Shown here: positions 1 through 8,260 of the stretch, in pieces | Numbering within the stretch: position 1 is the first letter of the stretch | Layout of the letters: each line of letters opens with the position of its first letter | Source: Streptomyces sp. SS1-1 | GTDB lineage: Bacteria; Actinomycetota; Actinomycetes; Streptomycetales; Streptomycetaceae | Reading direction: 5' to 3' | DNA length: 64,000 nt | Assembly (NCBI RefSeq): GCF_008973465.1 | Contig: NZ_WBXN01000004.1 | Location: 6,612,501 to 6,676,500, forward strand | Made by a program: the position numbers and the translations under genes | The notes under the pieces: generated by a model | Database searches by the model: none | What the model saw: the letters and a program-made list of their open reading frames with translations, nothing else | What the model was told of the DNA's origin: nothing

Positions 1-759
1 ACGTACGACCCGCCTGTCGGCGCGCTGGAGGGGCACCGGGTCGCCGCCGTGCACCGCTACGGCAAGTTCCTCGACCTGGAGACGGACGGCGGGCCCCGCC
101 TCGTCAGCCATCTGGCGCGGGCGGGCTGGCTGCACTGGAAGGACGAGCTGCCGAGCGGCCTGCCCCGCCCCGGCAAGGGGCCCCTCGCGCTGCGGGTGGC
201 CCTGGAGACCGGCGCCGGGTTCGACCTGACGGAGGCCGGCACCCAGAAGCGGCTCGCGGTGTACGTCGTGACGGACCCGCGGGAGGTGCCGGGCATCGGC
301 CGCCTCGGCCCCGACCCGCTCGCCGACGACTTCGACGAGGCGCGCTTCGCCGCGCTCCTCGAAGGCGAACGCCGGCGCATCAAGGGCGCCCTGCGCGACC
401 AGAGCCTGATCGCCGGCGTCGGCAACGCCTACAGCGACGAGATTCTGCACGCCGCGAAGATGTCGCCGTTCAAGCTGGCGGCGTCGCTGACCCCGGAGGA
501 GGTCACCCGGCTGTACGAGGCGCTGCGGACGACGCTGACCGAGGCGGTCGAGCGCTCGCGCGGGGTCGCGGCCGGGCGGCTGAAGGCCGAGAAGAAGAGC
601 GGCCTGCGGGTGCACGGCCGCACGGGCGAGCCCTGCCCGGTGTGCGGCGACACGATCCGCGAGGTCTCCTTCAGCGACTCCTCGCTCCAGTACTGCCCGA
701 CCTGCCAGACGGGCGGCAAGCCGCTCGCGGACCGCCGGCTGTCCCGGCTGCTGAAGTAG
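1..759 (+). CDS. Fpg/Nei-family DNA glycosylase, 5'-truncated
   Basis: Base-excision-repair glycosylase/AP lyase that removes oxidised bases. The frame is open from base 1, so the start and the catalytic N-terminal Pro-Glu lie before the window; 252 residues are visible, roughly 20-40 fewer than the family norm. The middle contains the helix-two-turn-helix region (GNAYSDEILHAAKMSP). The C-terminus has the zinc finger, CPVC and CPTC separated by 16 residues, followed by the usual GGKPLADRRLSRLLK tail. Fpg and Nei cannot be separated without the missing N-terminus. The family call is secure. Confidence 0.9.
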   Translation, partial: TYDPPVGALEGHRVAAVHRYGKFLDLETDGGPRLVSHLARAGWLHWKDELPSGLPRPGKGPLALRVALETGAGFDLTEAGTQKRLAVYVVTDPREVPGIGRLGPDPLADDFDEARFAALLEGERRRIKGALRDQSLIAGVGNAYSDEILHAAKMSPFKLAASLTPEEVTRLYEALRTTLTEAVERSRGVAAGRLKAEKKSGLRVHGRTGEPCPVCGDTIREVSFSDSSLQYCPTCQTGGKPLADRRLSRLLK

Positions 760-766
760 CGGCCCC

Positions 767-979
767 TCAGGTCAGGCCCCGCGTGGCCGGCCAGGCGATG
801 AACGCGACCACGGCGAGGAACAGCGCCGGGATCGCCGTGCAGCGCGCCAGCACGGTCAGGGCCGCCGTGGAGCCGGCCGACCGACGGTTACAGTTTCCGC
901 TGCTCACAGGGGCTGGGCAACTGCACGGACACCCCCGCGCTGACGGAACTTCACGGTTCAACGGTGCCGTCCGTGCCAC
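767..979 (-). other. possible small membrane-protein ORF or gene remnant
   Basis: A 70-codon frame whose last 30 residues form a convincing hydrophobic segment (VLARCTAIPALFLAVVAFIAW) ending shortly before the stop. The N-terminal half looks like non-coding translation (Cys, Arg and Ser rich) and no ribosome binding site precedes its start. It may be the 3' remnant of a membrane-protein gene or chance. It lies between the convergent glycosylase and anti-sigma genes. Confidence 0.2.
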
Positions 980-1012
980 CCCGTGCCGCCCGGCCGCCTC
1001 GTGCCGTCCGTG

Positions 1013-1666
1013 TCATCCGGGCTTGATCGTCACCAGATGCTCGCCGTCGGAGGTCCGCACCTCGTAGCGCGCGATCTCCTCCGTGTGCATCGCCGAGGCG
1101 CCCTTCATCGTGTTCTCGCGGGCGTCGTGGTGGGCCGCCGACCAGCTGGTCACCGTCTCCTCCGCGCCGTCCCGGCCGACGGCGATCAGATGGCAGGCGC
1201 GCGGTCCGGCGCCGTCCTTCACCTTGAGCTCGACCTGGGTGCCGTAGACCTCGTTCTCGGTCCTGACCTGCGCCCACACCCCCGAGCGCGCGTCCGTGGC
1301 CTCGATGACCTGGAGGGTGTGCTCCTCGCCGGTCACCATGAGTGCCACGCCGGGGCCGACCAGGGCGATCACGGCCGAGGCGGCCAGGGCGTAGAGGGTG
1401 CGCCGGCGGCCGGCGCGGTGCCGTGCGGCCACCGCGTCGAGCAGCCGGTTCAGCATCTGCGGGCCCGGCTGGGCCATGGGGTGCACGAAGCGGGGCGTCG
1501 ACCGCCGGTACAGCATCAACTGGCGGGTGACGGGCCCGAACTCGGTCACGTGTGCGCTGCACCGCGCGCACTCCATGAGGTGGTCCTCGAAGCGGAACGC
1601 CTCCGCCTCGCTGAGCACGCCGAGCGCGTACGCGGCGACGTCGCGATGCCTCTCCAGGGACCTCAT
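1013..1666 (-). CDS. zinc-finger (zf-HC2) anti-sigma factor
   Basis: Predicted membrane-anchored anti-sigma factor of 217 aa. The N-terminal zf-HC2 motif is visible (RFEDHLMECARC, the H-x3-C-x2-C of ZAS domains), so the cytoplasmic part should bind an ECF sigma factor. A single transmembrane helix follows (LYALAASAVIALVGPGVALM, about residue 90-110), then an extracytoplasmic domain of about 100 residues probably acting as sensor. The probable partner is the ECF sigma gene at 2480-3025, same strand. Unusually the two are not adjacent: a gene of unknown function lies between. Call secure; the partnership is inferred. Confidence 0.85.
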   Translation of the reverse strand: MRSLERHRDVAAYALGVLSEAEAFRFEDHLMECARCSAHVTEFGPVTRQLMLYRRSTPRFVHPMAQPGPQMLNRLLDAVAARHRAGRRRTLYALAASAVIALVGPGVALMVTGEEHTLQVIEATDARSGVWAQVRTENEVYGTQVELKVKDGAGPRACHLIAVGRDGAEETVTSWSAAHHDARENTMKGASAMHTEEIARYEVRTSDGEHLVTIKPG

Positions 1667-1817
1667 GCCGAATCCTCGTGCCGTTGGGTGTGGGGTGTGT
1701 TACTCCGTGCGCCCATTGGTACGCACCGGACGGCCGAAACACTCAAGCCACACACAGAATCGCAACCAGGGGATTCGGAGCGGTCGGCGCCGAGGATTGG
1801 TCCCGGGGGAGAAATTC

Positions 1818-2333
1818 TCAGAAGAGGTGGATGGCCAGGTGCCCGAGGGGCAGTCCGAGCTGCCACGCGGGGGTCCAGACCTTGGGTCCCTCGTCCTCGC
1901 CGGCCGACGTGCCGCCCCCCGGCACCGCGTTCAGATCGGGGGCGAGCAGCTCGGTCTCCTGCAGCCAGCGCCAGGCCGCCTCGGCCAGCCGCAGATCGGG
2001 GGCGGGCTCGCCCGCCGCGGTGGCCCGCGCCGCGAGGTCGGCCATCGTCTCGCGCACCCAGTGCTGCCACGGCTGGTCGTAGGCGGTCAGGGACAGCCAC
2101 GTCTCCAGCTGGGTGACGACCCGGATGCCGGACAGCTCGCCGTCGGTGTCGGACAGGAAGATGGTCAGCGCCAGCGCGTCCCGGCCGGCGCGGAACTCGA
2201 AGGACGTCGGTGGCATCAGATCACCGGTGCGCAGCAGCTCGTCGGCGATGTACTCGGCGTACAACCACGCCATGGGGACGGTGAGTTCGCCGCCGCCTGT
2301 GCCGTCCGTGCTCTCCTGACCTGTGTGCAGCAT
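1818..2333 (-). CDS. conserved hypothetical protein between sigma and anti-sigma genes
   Basis: A 171-aa soluble acidic protein with no motif I recognise and no signal peptide or membrane span. The frame is open further upstream, but the ATG at 2333 is chosen because GGAGGAAGG lies just before it. Its place between an ECF sigma gene and its probable anti-sigma gene suggests a role linked to that regulon, but nothing in the sequence shows one. Aromatic-rich patches (WLYAEYIADELL, YDQPWQHWVRETM) suggest a folded globular protein. Confidence 0.7.
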   Translation of the reverse strand: MLHTGQESTDGTGGGELTVPMAWLYAEYIADELLRTGDLMPPTSFEFRAGRDALALTIFLSDTDGELSGIRVVTQLETWLSLTAYDQPWQHWVRETMADLAARATAAGEPAPDLRLAEAAWRWLQETELLAPDLNAVPGGGTSAGEDEGPKVWTPAWQLGLPLGHLAIHLF

Positions 2334-2479
2334 CCCTTCCTGCCTTCCTCCGGTGGGTGCGTCGCCCCACCCCGGGGTCGTGGGCCGTTGCCCTATCCGG
2401 AACACGGATGGGGACAGCCGATTACTCAACCGGGGTGTTCAGCAAGGCGCTTTACGGAGGTTTGACTCGGCCGTCGGTT

Positions 2480-3025
2480 TCACCGCAGGTCGGGCGCGTA
2501 TCCCGGAAGCACCCTGCGCAGGGCGCGGAGCGCGTAGTAGGCGCGCGACTTCACCGTACCGGGCGGGATCCCGAGGGTCCGGGCCGCTTCCGCCACACTC
2601 GCCCCCTGGAAATACACCAGCACCAGGACTTCACGGTGTTCGGGAGTGAGAGTCTTCACAGCCTCGCGGACGTCGAGCGCCTCGGCGGCCCGTTCCGCGT
2701 GATCGGACATGACGCGGGCGTTCTCCAGTACCGCGTCCCCGACCTCGGCCGGCCGTGCCTGCCGGGCCCGCCGCGCGTCGATCGCGAGCCGCCGGGCGAC
2801 GGTCATCAGCCAGGGGCGGACGGAGTCGAAGTCGTCGGCGCGCAGGGCCTCGGGGTGCTTCCAGGCGCGCACCAGCGTCTCCTGCACCAGATCCTCGGCG
2901 CGCTGCCGGTCTCCGTCGCAGAGCCGGAGGAGGAGCGCGAAGAGGGGCCGGCCGTGCTCCCGCTGCAGTGCGGCGAGCTCGTGCTCGGCGGTCGTCCTGT
3001 TCGTGAGGGTGGTTCCGGCCGTCAT
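2480..3025 (-). CDS. ECF RNA polymerase sigma factor
   Basis: Extracytoplasmic-function sigma factor of 181 aa from the ATG at 3025; a TTG 18 bases upstream is less likely and neither has a clear ribosome binding site. Region 2 is visible around RAEDLVQETLVRAW and PWLMTVARRLAID. Region 4 helix-turn-helix is EAARTLGIPPGTVKSRAYYA. It has no C-terminal extension. It resembles the ECF groups controlled by zf-HC2 anti-sigma factors, matching the gene at 1013-1666. The gene is divergent from the CapA-like gene, and an AT-rich palindrome lies between the two. Confidence 0.9.
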   Translation of the reverse strand: MTAGTTLTNRTTAEHELAALQREHGRPLFALLLRLCDGDRQRAEDLVQETLVRAWKHPEALRADDFDSVRPWLMTVARRLAIDARRARQARPAEVGDAVLENARVMSDHAERAAEALDVREAVKTLTPEHREVLVLVYFQGASVAEAARTLGIPPGTVKSRAYYALRALRRVLPGYAPDLR

Positions 3026-3209
3026 GGCCGTATCGCAACGCAAGCCCGGACCGGGGGACAGGGCGCGCGCAACGGCCTGCGGCGGACGGTCGATCGCGTC
3101 GGTGAACGGTGCGGTGAACGGTCCCTTCCGCCTGCGGCGGGTGCGCGGACGGGCTAATCGGAGTGGCCGAATTGTTTGCGATGGTGTCCCGCTTCGTACC
3201 TATTTGATG

Positions 3210-3219
3210 CGTATATACG
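3210..3219. promoter_or_regulatory. AT-rich palindrome in a divergent promoter region
   Basis: CGTATATACG is a perfect 10-bp palindrome inside an unusually AT-rich stretch (3190-3225) between the ECF sigma gene and the CapA-like gene. It lies 18 bases before the capA-like start. It could be an operator or part of a promoter; no assignment is possible from sequence alone. Confidence 0.35.
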
Positions 3220-3237
3220 ACCACAAGGGGTGAGCTG

Positions 3238-4383
3238 ATGATCGCACGCAGTCGGCTTGTGGCCATCGCTGTCACAGCCGTCCTCGCCGCAGGCGCCGCC
3301 TGCCAGGCCCACAACCGCGAGGTCGCGGCCCGGCCGGGTCCGTCCGCCGGTCCCCGCGGCTTCACGCTCGTCGCCACCGGCGACGTGCTGCCGCACACGT
3401 CCGTCATCGACCGCGCGCGCTTCGACGCCGGGGGCAAGGGGTACGACTTCCGTCCGATGCTCGCCGGCGTCAAGCCCGTCGTGTCCGCCGCCGACCTGGC
3501 GCTGTGTCACATGGAGACCGTGTACGGCGAGAACGGCGAGTACACCGGCTACCCCCTGTTCAAGTCGCCGCCCGAGGTCGCCCGCGGTCTCGCCGCCACC
3601 GGCTACGACGGCTGCTCGACGGCCTCCAACCACAGCCTCGACGACGGGGCCGCCGGCATCCTGCGCACGTTGAACGCCCTCGACCGGGCGAAGGTGAAGC
3701 ACGCGGGCACCGCGCGGGCCGAGGGCGAGTCGCGCACCGCGACCGTGCTGCGGGCGGGCCCGGCCACGGTGGCGCACCTGGCGTACACCTATGGCGTCAA
3801 CGACCTCCCGCTGCCCGCCGGTCAGCCCTGGGCGGTCAACCTGATCGACGAGAAGAAGATCGTGGCGGACGCCCGCGCCGCCCGGAAGGCCGGCGCCGAT
3901 GTCGTGGTGGTGTCCCTGCACTGGGGCACCGAGTGGCAGGACGCGCCGGACGACGAGCAGCTGACCCTGGCCCGCGACCTCACCGCCTCGCGCAGCGGCG
4001 ACCGCCCGGACATCGACCTGATCCTCGGCACCCACGCCCACGTCCCGCAGGCGTACGAGAAGGTCAACGGCACCTGGGTGGTCTACGGCATGGGCGACCA
4101 GGTCGCCGGGGCGATGTACAACGACCAGGGTGTGCAGGACCCGCGCGGCAACGAGTCCACCCTCGGCCGCTTCACCTTCACGCCGCCCGAGAAGAAGGGC
4201 GGACGCTGGGAGGTGACCAGGGCGGAGTTCCTGCCGCAGGTCTTCGACGTCGACGCCGGCCGGGTGGTCGACCTCAACCAGGCCATCGCCGGCGGCGCGG
4301 ACCTGAAGGGCGTGCGGGACCGCATCCGGGACGTCGTCCTGAGCCGGGGCGCGGCCGAGGACGGTCTGCGGATGGCGCAATAG
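3238..4383 (+). CDS. CapA-family metallophosphatase-like lipoprotein
   Basis: A 381-aa exported protein. The N-terminus is a lipoprotein signal (hydrophobic segment ending AAGAAC; lipidated Cys near residue 22). The rest is a PGA_cap/CapA domain of the calcineurin-like fold: VATGDVLPH near residue 46, a CHMETVYG segment, ASNHSLDD, VVVSLHWGTEW and GTHAHVPQ, which hold the expected Asp, Asn and His ligands. CapA proteins are linked to poly-gamma-glutamate capsules, but no capB or capC is nearby, so a general cell-envelope role is more likely. AAGGGGTGAG precedes the ATG. Confidence 0.85.
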   Translation: MIARSRLVAIAVTAVLAAGAACQAHNREVAARPGPSAGPRGFTLVATGDVLPHTSVIDRARFDAGGKGYDFRPMLAGVKPVVSAADLALCHMETVYGENGEYTGYPLFKSPPEVARGLAATGYDGCSTASNHSLDDGAAGILRTLNALDRAKVKHAGTARAEGESRTATVLRAGPATVAHLAYTYGVNDLPLPAGQPWAVNLIDEKKIVADARAARKAGADVVVVSLHWGTEWQDAPDDEQLTLARDLTASRSGDRPDIDLILGTHAHVPQAYEKVNGTWVVYGMGDQVAGAMYNDQGVQDPRGNESTLGRFTFTPPEKKGGRWEVTRAEFLPQVFDVDAGRVVDLNQAIAGGADLKGVRDRIRDVVLSRGAAEDGLRMAQ

Positions 4384-4389
4384 CGGCGG

Positions 4390-4863
4390 TCAGCCGCCGT
4401 CGCCGCGCTCCATCAGCCGCACCAGCTCCCCGAGCACCCGCACGCACGCCGTCACGTCCGCGTCCGTCAGGTCACCGCCGGTCCCGCGCAGCGCGCCGTG
4501 CTCGCGGGCCAGCACGGCCGTGATCGCCCGCCGTCCGGCGTCCGTGAGCCGGATCAGGGAGGACCGCCGGTGGGCCGGGTTCGGGACGCTCTCCACCAGG
4601 CCCCGCTCCGCGGCCTCGTTCACCGTGCGCTGCACGAACTGGCGGCTCACGGCCAGGGTGCGGCCCATCGACGGCACGGTCAGCGGCCCGCGCCGGTGGA
4701 GCAGGTCCAGGACCGCCCGGACGGCGACGGACAGGCCCTCGGCGGCCGCGCCCCGCTCGACGCTGTGCTGCGTGAGCCGGTACAGCGGCCCCACCAGGTC
4801 GAAGACCTCGGTCAGCCGGTGGGCCAGCTCGTCGGGGGGAAGGGGCTCGGCGGTGTCGTTCAC
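4390..4863 (-). CDS. MarR-family transcriptional regulator
   Basis: A 157-aa winged-helix regulator. Helix-turn-helix: TVPSMGRTLAVSRQFVQRTV; wing: ESVPNPAHRRSSLIRLT, the DxRS-like MarR signature. It is divergently transcribed from the alpha/beta hydrolase at 4921, and the 57-bp gap holds two copies of an interrupted palindrome, the probable operators. The start is GTG at 4863, with GGAGGG directly abutting it, so initiation may be leaderless or weak. The likely job is to repress itself and the hydrolase. It converges with the CapA-like gene 6 bp away. Confidence 0.85.
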   Translation of the reverse strand: MNDTAEPLPPDELAHRLTEVFDLVGPLYRLTQHSVERGAAAEGLSVAVRAVLDLLHRRGPLTVPSMGRTLAVSRQFVQRTVNEAAERGLVESVPNPAHRRSSLIRLTDAGRRAITAVLAREHGALRGTGGDLTDADVTACVRVLGELVRLMERGDGG

Positions 4864-4872
4864 CCCTCCATC

Positions 4873-4922
4873 ATGACACCTGGGTTGTCAAAGCGGCGAT
4901 GGGATGACACCTTGGTTGTCAT
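4873..4922. promoter_or_regulatory. pair of MarR-type operator repeats
   Basis: Two near-identical sites, ATGACACCTGGGTTGTCA (4873-4890) and ATGACACCTTGGTTGTCAT (4904-4922), spaced 31 bp start to start (about three helical turns). Each is an interrupted inverted repeat, TGACAcc against TTGTCA. They fill the gap between the divergent marR and hydrolase genes, and the second overlaps the hydrolase ATG at 4921. This is the usual layout for a MarR autorepressor with a divergent target. Confidence 0.7.
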
Positions 4923-5736
4923 GACAGCTGCTGTGGAACCCAGCTTCTTCGCCTCGGCCGACGGCGACCTCGCCTACCTCGACACCGGCTCCGGCGACCC
5001 CGTGGTCCTCGTCCACCCCGGCTACGTCGACCACCGCGCCTTCGCCGCCCAGATACCGGCGCTCGCCGCCCACCACCGGGTGATCGCCGTCGACGTACGC
5101 GGCCACGGCCTCTCCGCCAACGCCACGAAGCCCTTCCGCTGGGCCGACGACCTCGCCGCCCTGCTGCGCCACCTCGACGCCGGCCCCGCCGTCCTCGTCG
5201 GCGTCTCCATGGGCGGCGTCATCGCCACCGACACCGCCCTGGAACACCCGGAACTGGTCCGCGCGGTGGTCACCTGCGGCGCCGCCACCGGCGACTTCAC
5301 CTACACCGACCCGTGGACCAAGGGCATCCAGGCCGAGTACGCGCGCACCCTCGGCGCCGGCGACATCGAGGGCTGGCTGAACGCCTTCCTGCGGGTGATC
5401 CCCGGCGAACACCGCGACGCCGGCGACGTCGACCCGGACATCGCCCGGCGCCTGCGGGAGATGGCCCTGCACACCCTCTCCAAGCACACACCGGACGAGA
5501 AGGACCGGCTCGTGCCGGTGACCGGCTCCTGGGCCCGGCTGCCGAGACTCGACGTCCCGCTGCTCGCCCTCAACGGCTCCCTGGAACCCGCAGACATGCT
5601 CGACGCCGCCGAACGGCTCGCACGGGCCGTCCCGCACGGCCGCACCGCCACCATCCACGGCGTCGGCCACTACCTCCACATGGAGAAGCCGGACGAGTTC
5701 AACGCGATCGTGCTCGACTTCCTGCGCACCCTCTGA
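4921..5736 (+). CDS. alpha/beta-fold hydrolase
   Basis: A 271-aa hydrolase of the haloperoxidase/esterase type. Visible: oxyanion region LVHPGYVDHRAF, nucleophile elbow GVSMGG (about residue 98), acid loop LALNGSLEPADM, and catalytic His in GVGHYLHMEKP. The ATG at 4921 overlaps the second operator repeat and has no Shine-Dalgarno, so the transcript is probably leaderless; an in-frame ATG at 4873 would start inside the first operator and is unlikely. Regulation by the divergent MarR protein is inferred. The substrate is unknown. Confidence 0.85.
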   Translation: MTAAVEPSFFASADGDLAYLDTGSGDPVVLVHPGYVDHRAFAAQIPALAAHHRVIAVDVRGHGLSANATKPFRWADDLAALLRHLDAGPAVLVGVSMGGVIATDTALEHPELVRAVVTCGAATGDFTYTDPWTKGIQAEYARTLGAGDIEGWLNAFLRVIPGEHRDAGDVDPDIARRLREMALHTLSKHTPDEKDRLVPVTGSWARLPRLDVPLLALNGSLEPADMLDAAERLARAVPHGRTATIHGVGHYLHMEKPDEFNAIVLDFLRTL

Positions 5737-5755
5737 CCGCGGCCCGGCACGGCGG

Positions 5756-6217
5756 CTACGGCACCACGGTCACCGGCCAGCGCCCCGCCTTGACCAGCCG
5801 TACCGCCACCGAGCCGACGATCCGGTGCCCGGCCTGCTCCGAGGCGCCCACCACCACCGCGTCCGCCTTCAGCTCGTCCGCCGCCTTCACCAGGCCGCCG
5901 TAGGGGTCGCCACGGAAGGTGTGGAACTCCCAGCGCAGATCGAATATCCCCTTCACCCGCTCCGTCGCCTCCCGCAGATAGGCGATCAGCTCCTCGGCGA
6001 TCTCGTCCGTCGTCTCCCCGACCGGCGCGCCGAGCGCGACCCCCGCCGTCACCACCGGCTGCACGTACACGAGGGCGAGCAGCGCCCCCTGCCGGCGCGC
6101 CAGCCCCGCGGCGTAGGCCGTCGCGCGGAGCGACGACTCCGAGCCGTCCACGCCGACCACGATGACCTTGGGCCCGTCGGTACCCCGCTCGAACCGCTGC
6201 GCGTCCTGTTCCGTCAC
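5756..6217 (-). CDS. universal stress protein (UspA family)
   Basis: A 153-aa single-domain UspA protein. The N-terminal strand VIVVGVDGSESS and the C-terminal ATP-binding segment VVVGASEQAGHRIVGSVAVRLVKAGRWPVTVVP-type end identify it; the usual G-x2-G-x9-G(S/T) loop is mostly kept. The start is GTG at 6217, with no Shine-Dalgarno but a TAACCT-like -10 about 6 bases upstream, compatible with a leaderless transcript. It faces the hydrolase across 19 bp. Its role is stress adaptation; the specific partner is unknown. Confidence 0.9.
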   Translation of the reverse strand: MTEQDAQRFERGTDGPKVIVVGVDGSESSLRATAYAAGLARRQGALLALVYVQPVVTAGVALGAPVGETTDEIAEELIAYLREATERVKGIFDLRWEFHTFRGDPYGGLVKAADELKADAVVVGASEQAGHRIVGSVAVRLVKAGRWPVTVVP

Positions 6218-6386
6218 GGCACGGAGGTTATCGGAAGCCCCTGCTCCGGGCGCCGGGCAGGCCCTCCACGACCGTCCCGCGTGCGGGGGCCGACGGGTGA
6301 CCCGGGCTCGGCCGCCCGGGTGCTTCGATGCCGCCGTCCCGGTGCCGCACTGGTGCGCCGGTCACCGGCCGGGCGACCCATGAGTC

Positions 6387-7238
6387 ATGACGAAGGATCA
6401 GCTGCCCCCGCGTCTGCTCACCCGCCGCCGTCTGCTGCTCGCCGGAGCCGCCGCCGTCTCGGCCGCCGGCACCGCCGGAGTCCTCGCCGCGGTCACCGGC
6501 GGAGACGAGCCGGTCCGGGCCCCCGCCCCGGCCGCGGGCCCCCCGGCGCGCCCCGCCCAGAAGCCGAACTCGTACCGCCTGCGGCCCCTGACCGGATACG
6601 GCCCGCCCCGCGCGGCCCCCCACCGGCCCCTCGTGCGGCACGCGCCCCTGCTGCGGATGCCGGCCCGCGGCCGCACCATGCTGCTGACCTTCGACGACGG
6701 CCCCGACCCCCGCTACACCCCCCGCGTCCTGGACACCCTGCGCGCCTACGACGTGCGCGCCACGTTCTTCGTGTGCGGCGAGATGGCCGACTACAACAAG
6801 GACCTCGTGGCCCGCATGGCCGACGAGGGCCATGTCATCGGCAACCACACCTGGTCGCACCCGCTGCTGACCCGGCTCAGCCGCCGCCGGATGCGCGAGG
6901 AGATGGAACGCACCAGCGACGTCGTCGAGGACGCCTGCGGCGAGCGCCCCGCCTGGTTCCGCGCCCCCTACGGCGCCTGGAACCGGACCGCCTTCCAGCT
7001 CGGCGCCGACCTGGGCATGGAGCCCCTGGCGTGGACCGTGGACACCCTCGACTGGACCACGCCGGGCACCCGGAAGATCGTCCACGCGGTCCGGGACGGC
7101 GCCGCCCCCGGCGTCGTGGTGCTCTCGCACGACGCCGGGGGCGACCGTTCGCAGAGCGTCGCGGCCCTGCGGACCTATCTGCCGGAGCTGCTGGACGCCG
7201 GGTACCACCTGACCGTCCCCGACGTGCGGCTCGTCTGA
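6387..7238 (+). CDS. exported polysaccharide deacetylase (NodB domain)
   Basis: A 283-aa carbohydrate esterase family 4 enzyme. The N-terminus has a twin-arginine-like signal (TRRRLLLAGAAAVSAAG) followed by an Ala/Pro linker. The NodB domain begins near residue 95: LTFDDGPDP (catalytic and metal Asp), NHTWSHP (metal His), RAPYGAWN, LAWTVDTLDW and VVLSHDAGG. It probably deacetylates peptidoglycan or another cell-wall glycan outside the membrane. It converges with the sortase gene. Confidence 0.9.
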   Translation: MTKDQLPPRLLTRRRLLLAGAAAVSAAGTAGVLAAVTGGDEPVRAPAPAAGPPARPAQKPNSYRLRPLTGYGPPRAAPHRPLVRHAPLLRMPARGRTMLLTFDDGPDPRYTPRVLDTLRAYDVRATFFVCGEMADYNKDLVARMADEGHVIGNHTWSHPLLTRLSRRRMREEMERTSDVVEDACGERPAWFRAPYGAWNRTAFQLGADLGMEPLAWTVDTLDWTTPGTRKIVHAVRDGAAPGVVVLSHDAGGDRSQSVAALRTYLPELLDAGYHLTVPDVRLV

Positions 7239-7269
7239 CGCCGCGCGCCCGCCGGCCGGCCGGGGTCCC

Positions 7270-7929
7270 TCAGCGGACCTCGACCAGGCCGGCGAAGACG
7301 ACCACGTTCCCGTCGTAGCCGCTCTGCTTGGTGAAGCCGCCGCCGCAGGTGATGACCCGCAGCTCGGCGGTGCCCTTCGAGGCGTACACCCGGTCGCCGG
7401 GGAAGTCGTTCTTCTCGAACACCTCGATGCCGTAGATCTGGAAGACGGCCGTCTTGCCGTCCTCGCGGGCGATCTCGATCCGCTTGCCCTTCTCCAGCGA
7501 CCCCAGCCCGTAGAACACGGCCGGTCCCTGTGTGTTGTCGACATGGCCGACGACAACCGCGGTGCCCTTCTCACCCGGTGTCACCGAGCCGGTGAACCAG
7601 CCCGCGAGGTTCGGGTCCTCCGGCGGCGGCGCGGCGACCCAGCCGTCCGCGTCCAGCCCGACGGGGATGATCGGCGCGTTCACCTGGATGCCGGGGATCC
7701 GCACCCGGTTCGGCATGGCGTACGGCAGGGGCCGTACGGACCTGGCGAGGTGGGCGGGCAGACGGCTGTCGGCCGCGGCCGCCTGCGCCGGCTGGGGCGG
7801 GCCGACGTCGAACTCGCCGGACCCGTTGCGGATGAGCGCGAGACCGGTCAGCAGCACCAGCGCTATCACGCCCCAGGGAGCGCGCGTCCTGCGCCGCTCC
7901 TCCGCTCGCTCCAGCTCGGACCCAGACAT
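7270..7929 (-). CDS. class F sortase
   Basis: A 219-aa membrane-anchored transpeptidase. The ATG at 7929 is chosen because GAGAGGGG lies just upstream; the frame is open further but has no better start. One N-terminal helix (WGVIALVLLTGLALI) is followed by the sortase fold: RIPGIQVNAPIIPVG, catalytic His in VVGHVDN and catalytic Cys in RVITCGGG. The usual Arg position downstream reads KQSGYDGNVVVFA, with no obvious Arg, worth noting although similar tails occur in actinobacterial class F enzymes. Two secreted proteins next door have sortase-substrate-like tails but no LPxTG. Confidence 0.85.
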   Translation of the reverse strand: MSGSELERAEERRRTRAPWGVIALVLLTGLALIRNGSGEFDVGPPQPAQAAAADSRLPAHLARSVRPLPYAMPNRVRIPGIQVNAPIIPVGLDADGWVAAPPPEDPNLAGWFTGSVTPGEKGTAVVVGHVDNTQGPAVFYGLGSLEKGKRIEIAREDGKTAVFQIYGIEVFEKNDFPGDRVYASKGTAELRVITCGGGFTKQSGYDGNVVVFAGLVEVR

Positions 7930-8260
7930 TCGGCTACCCCTCTCGACCCGGCCGTCGCCGTGTCTTCCACGCATAACGGAACGCTAAGTCCCTCGCGGCC
8001 GGGCGGCGACGGGGCGGAGACGAACGGGTGGCGCGGCGATTTTCGGTGCGCCATACGAGGTGCGGGCCCCCGAGAAATTCTGACGGTGCGTGACCTGCGG
8101 TGATCGTTCTCGCGGGGCGGTCGCCCGGCGTGTCCCCTCACCAGGACGGACCAGCGCCGAAATGCGGCCCCGCGCACGGCATCTGAGGGTCTTTCTGGGA
8201 GGCGCTTTCTCGCCGATCGGACCGGGGACGGGACCCGGGGCGTCTTCCGCGGAGGATCAC

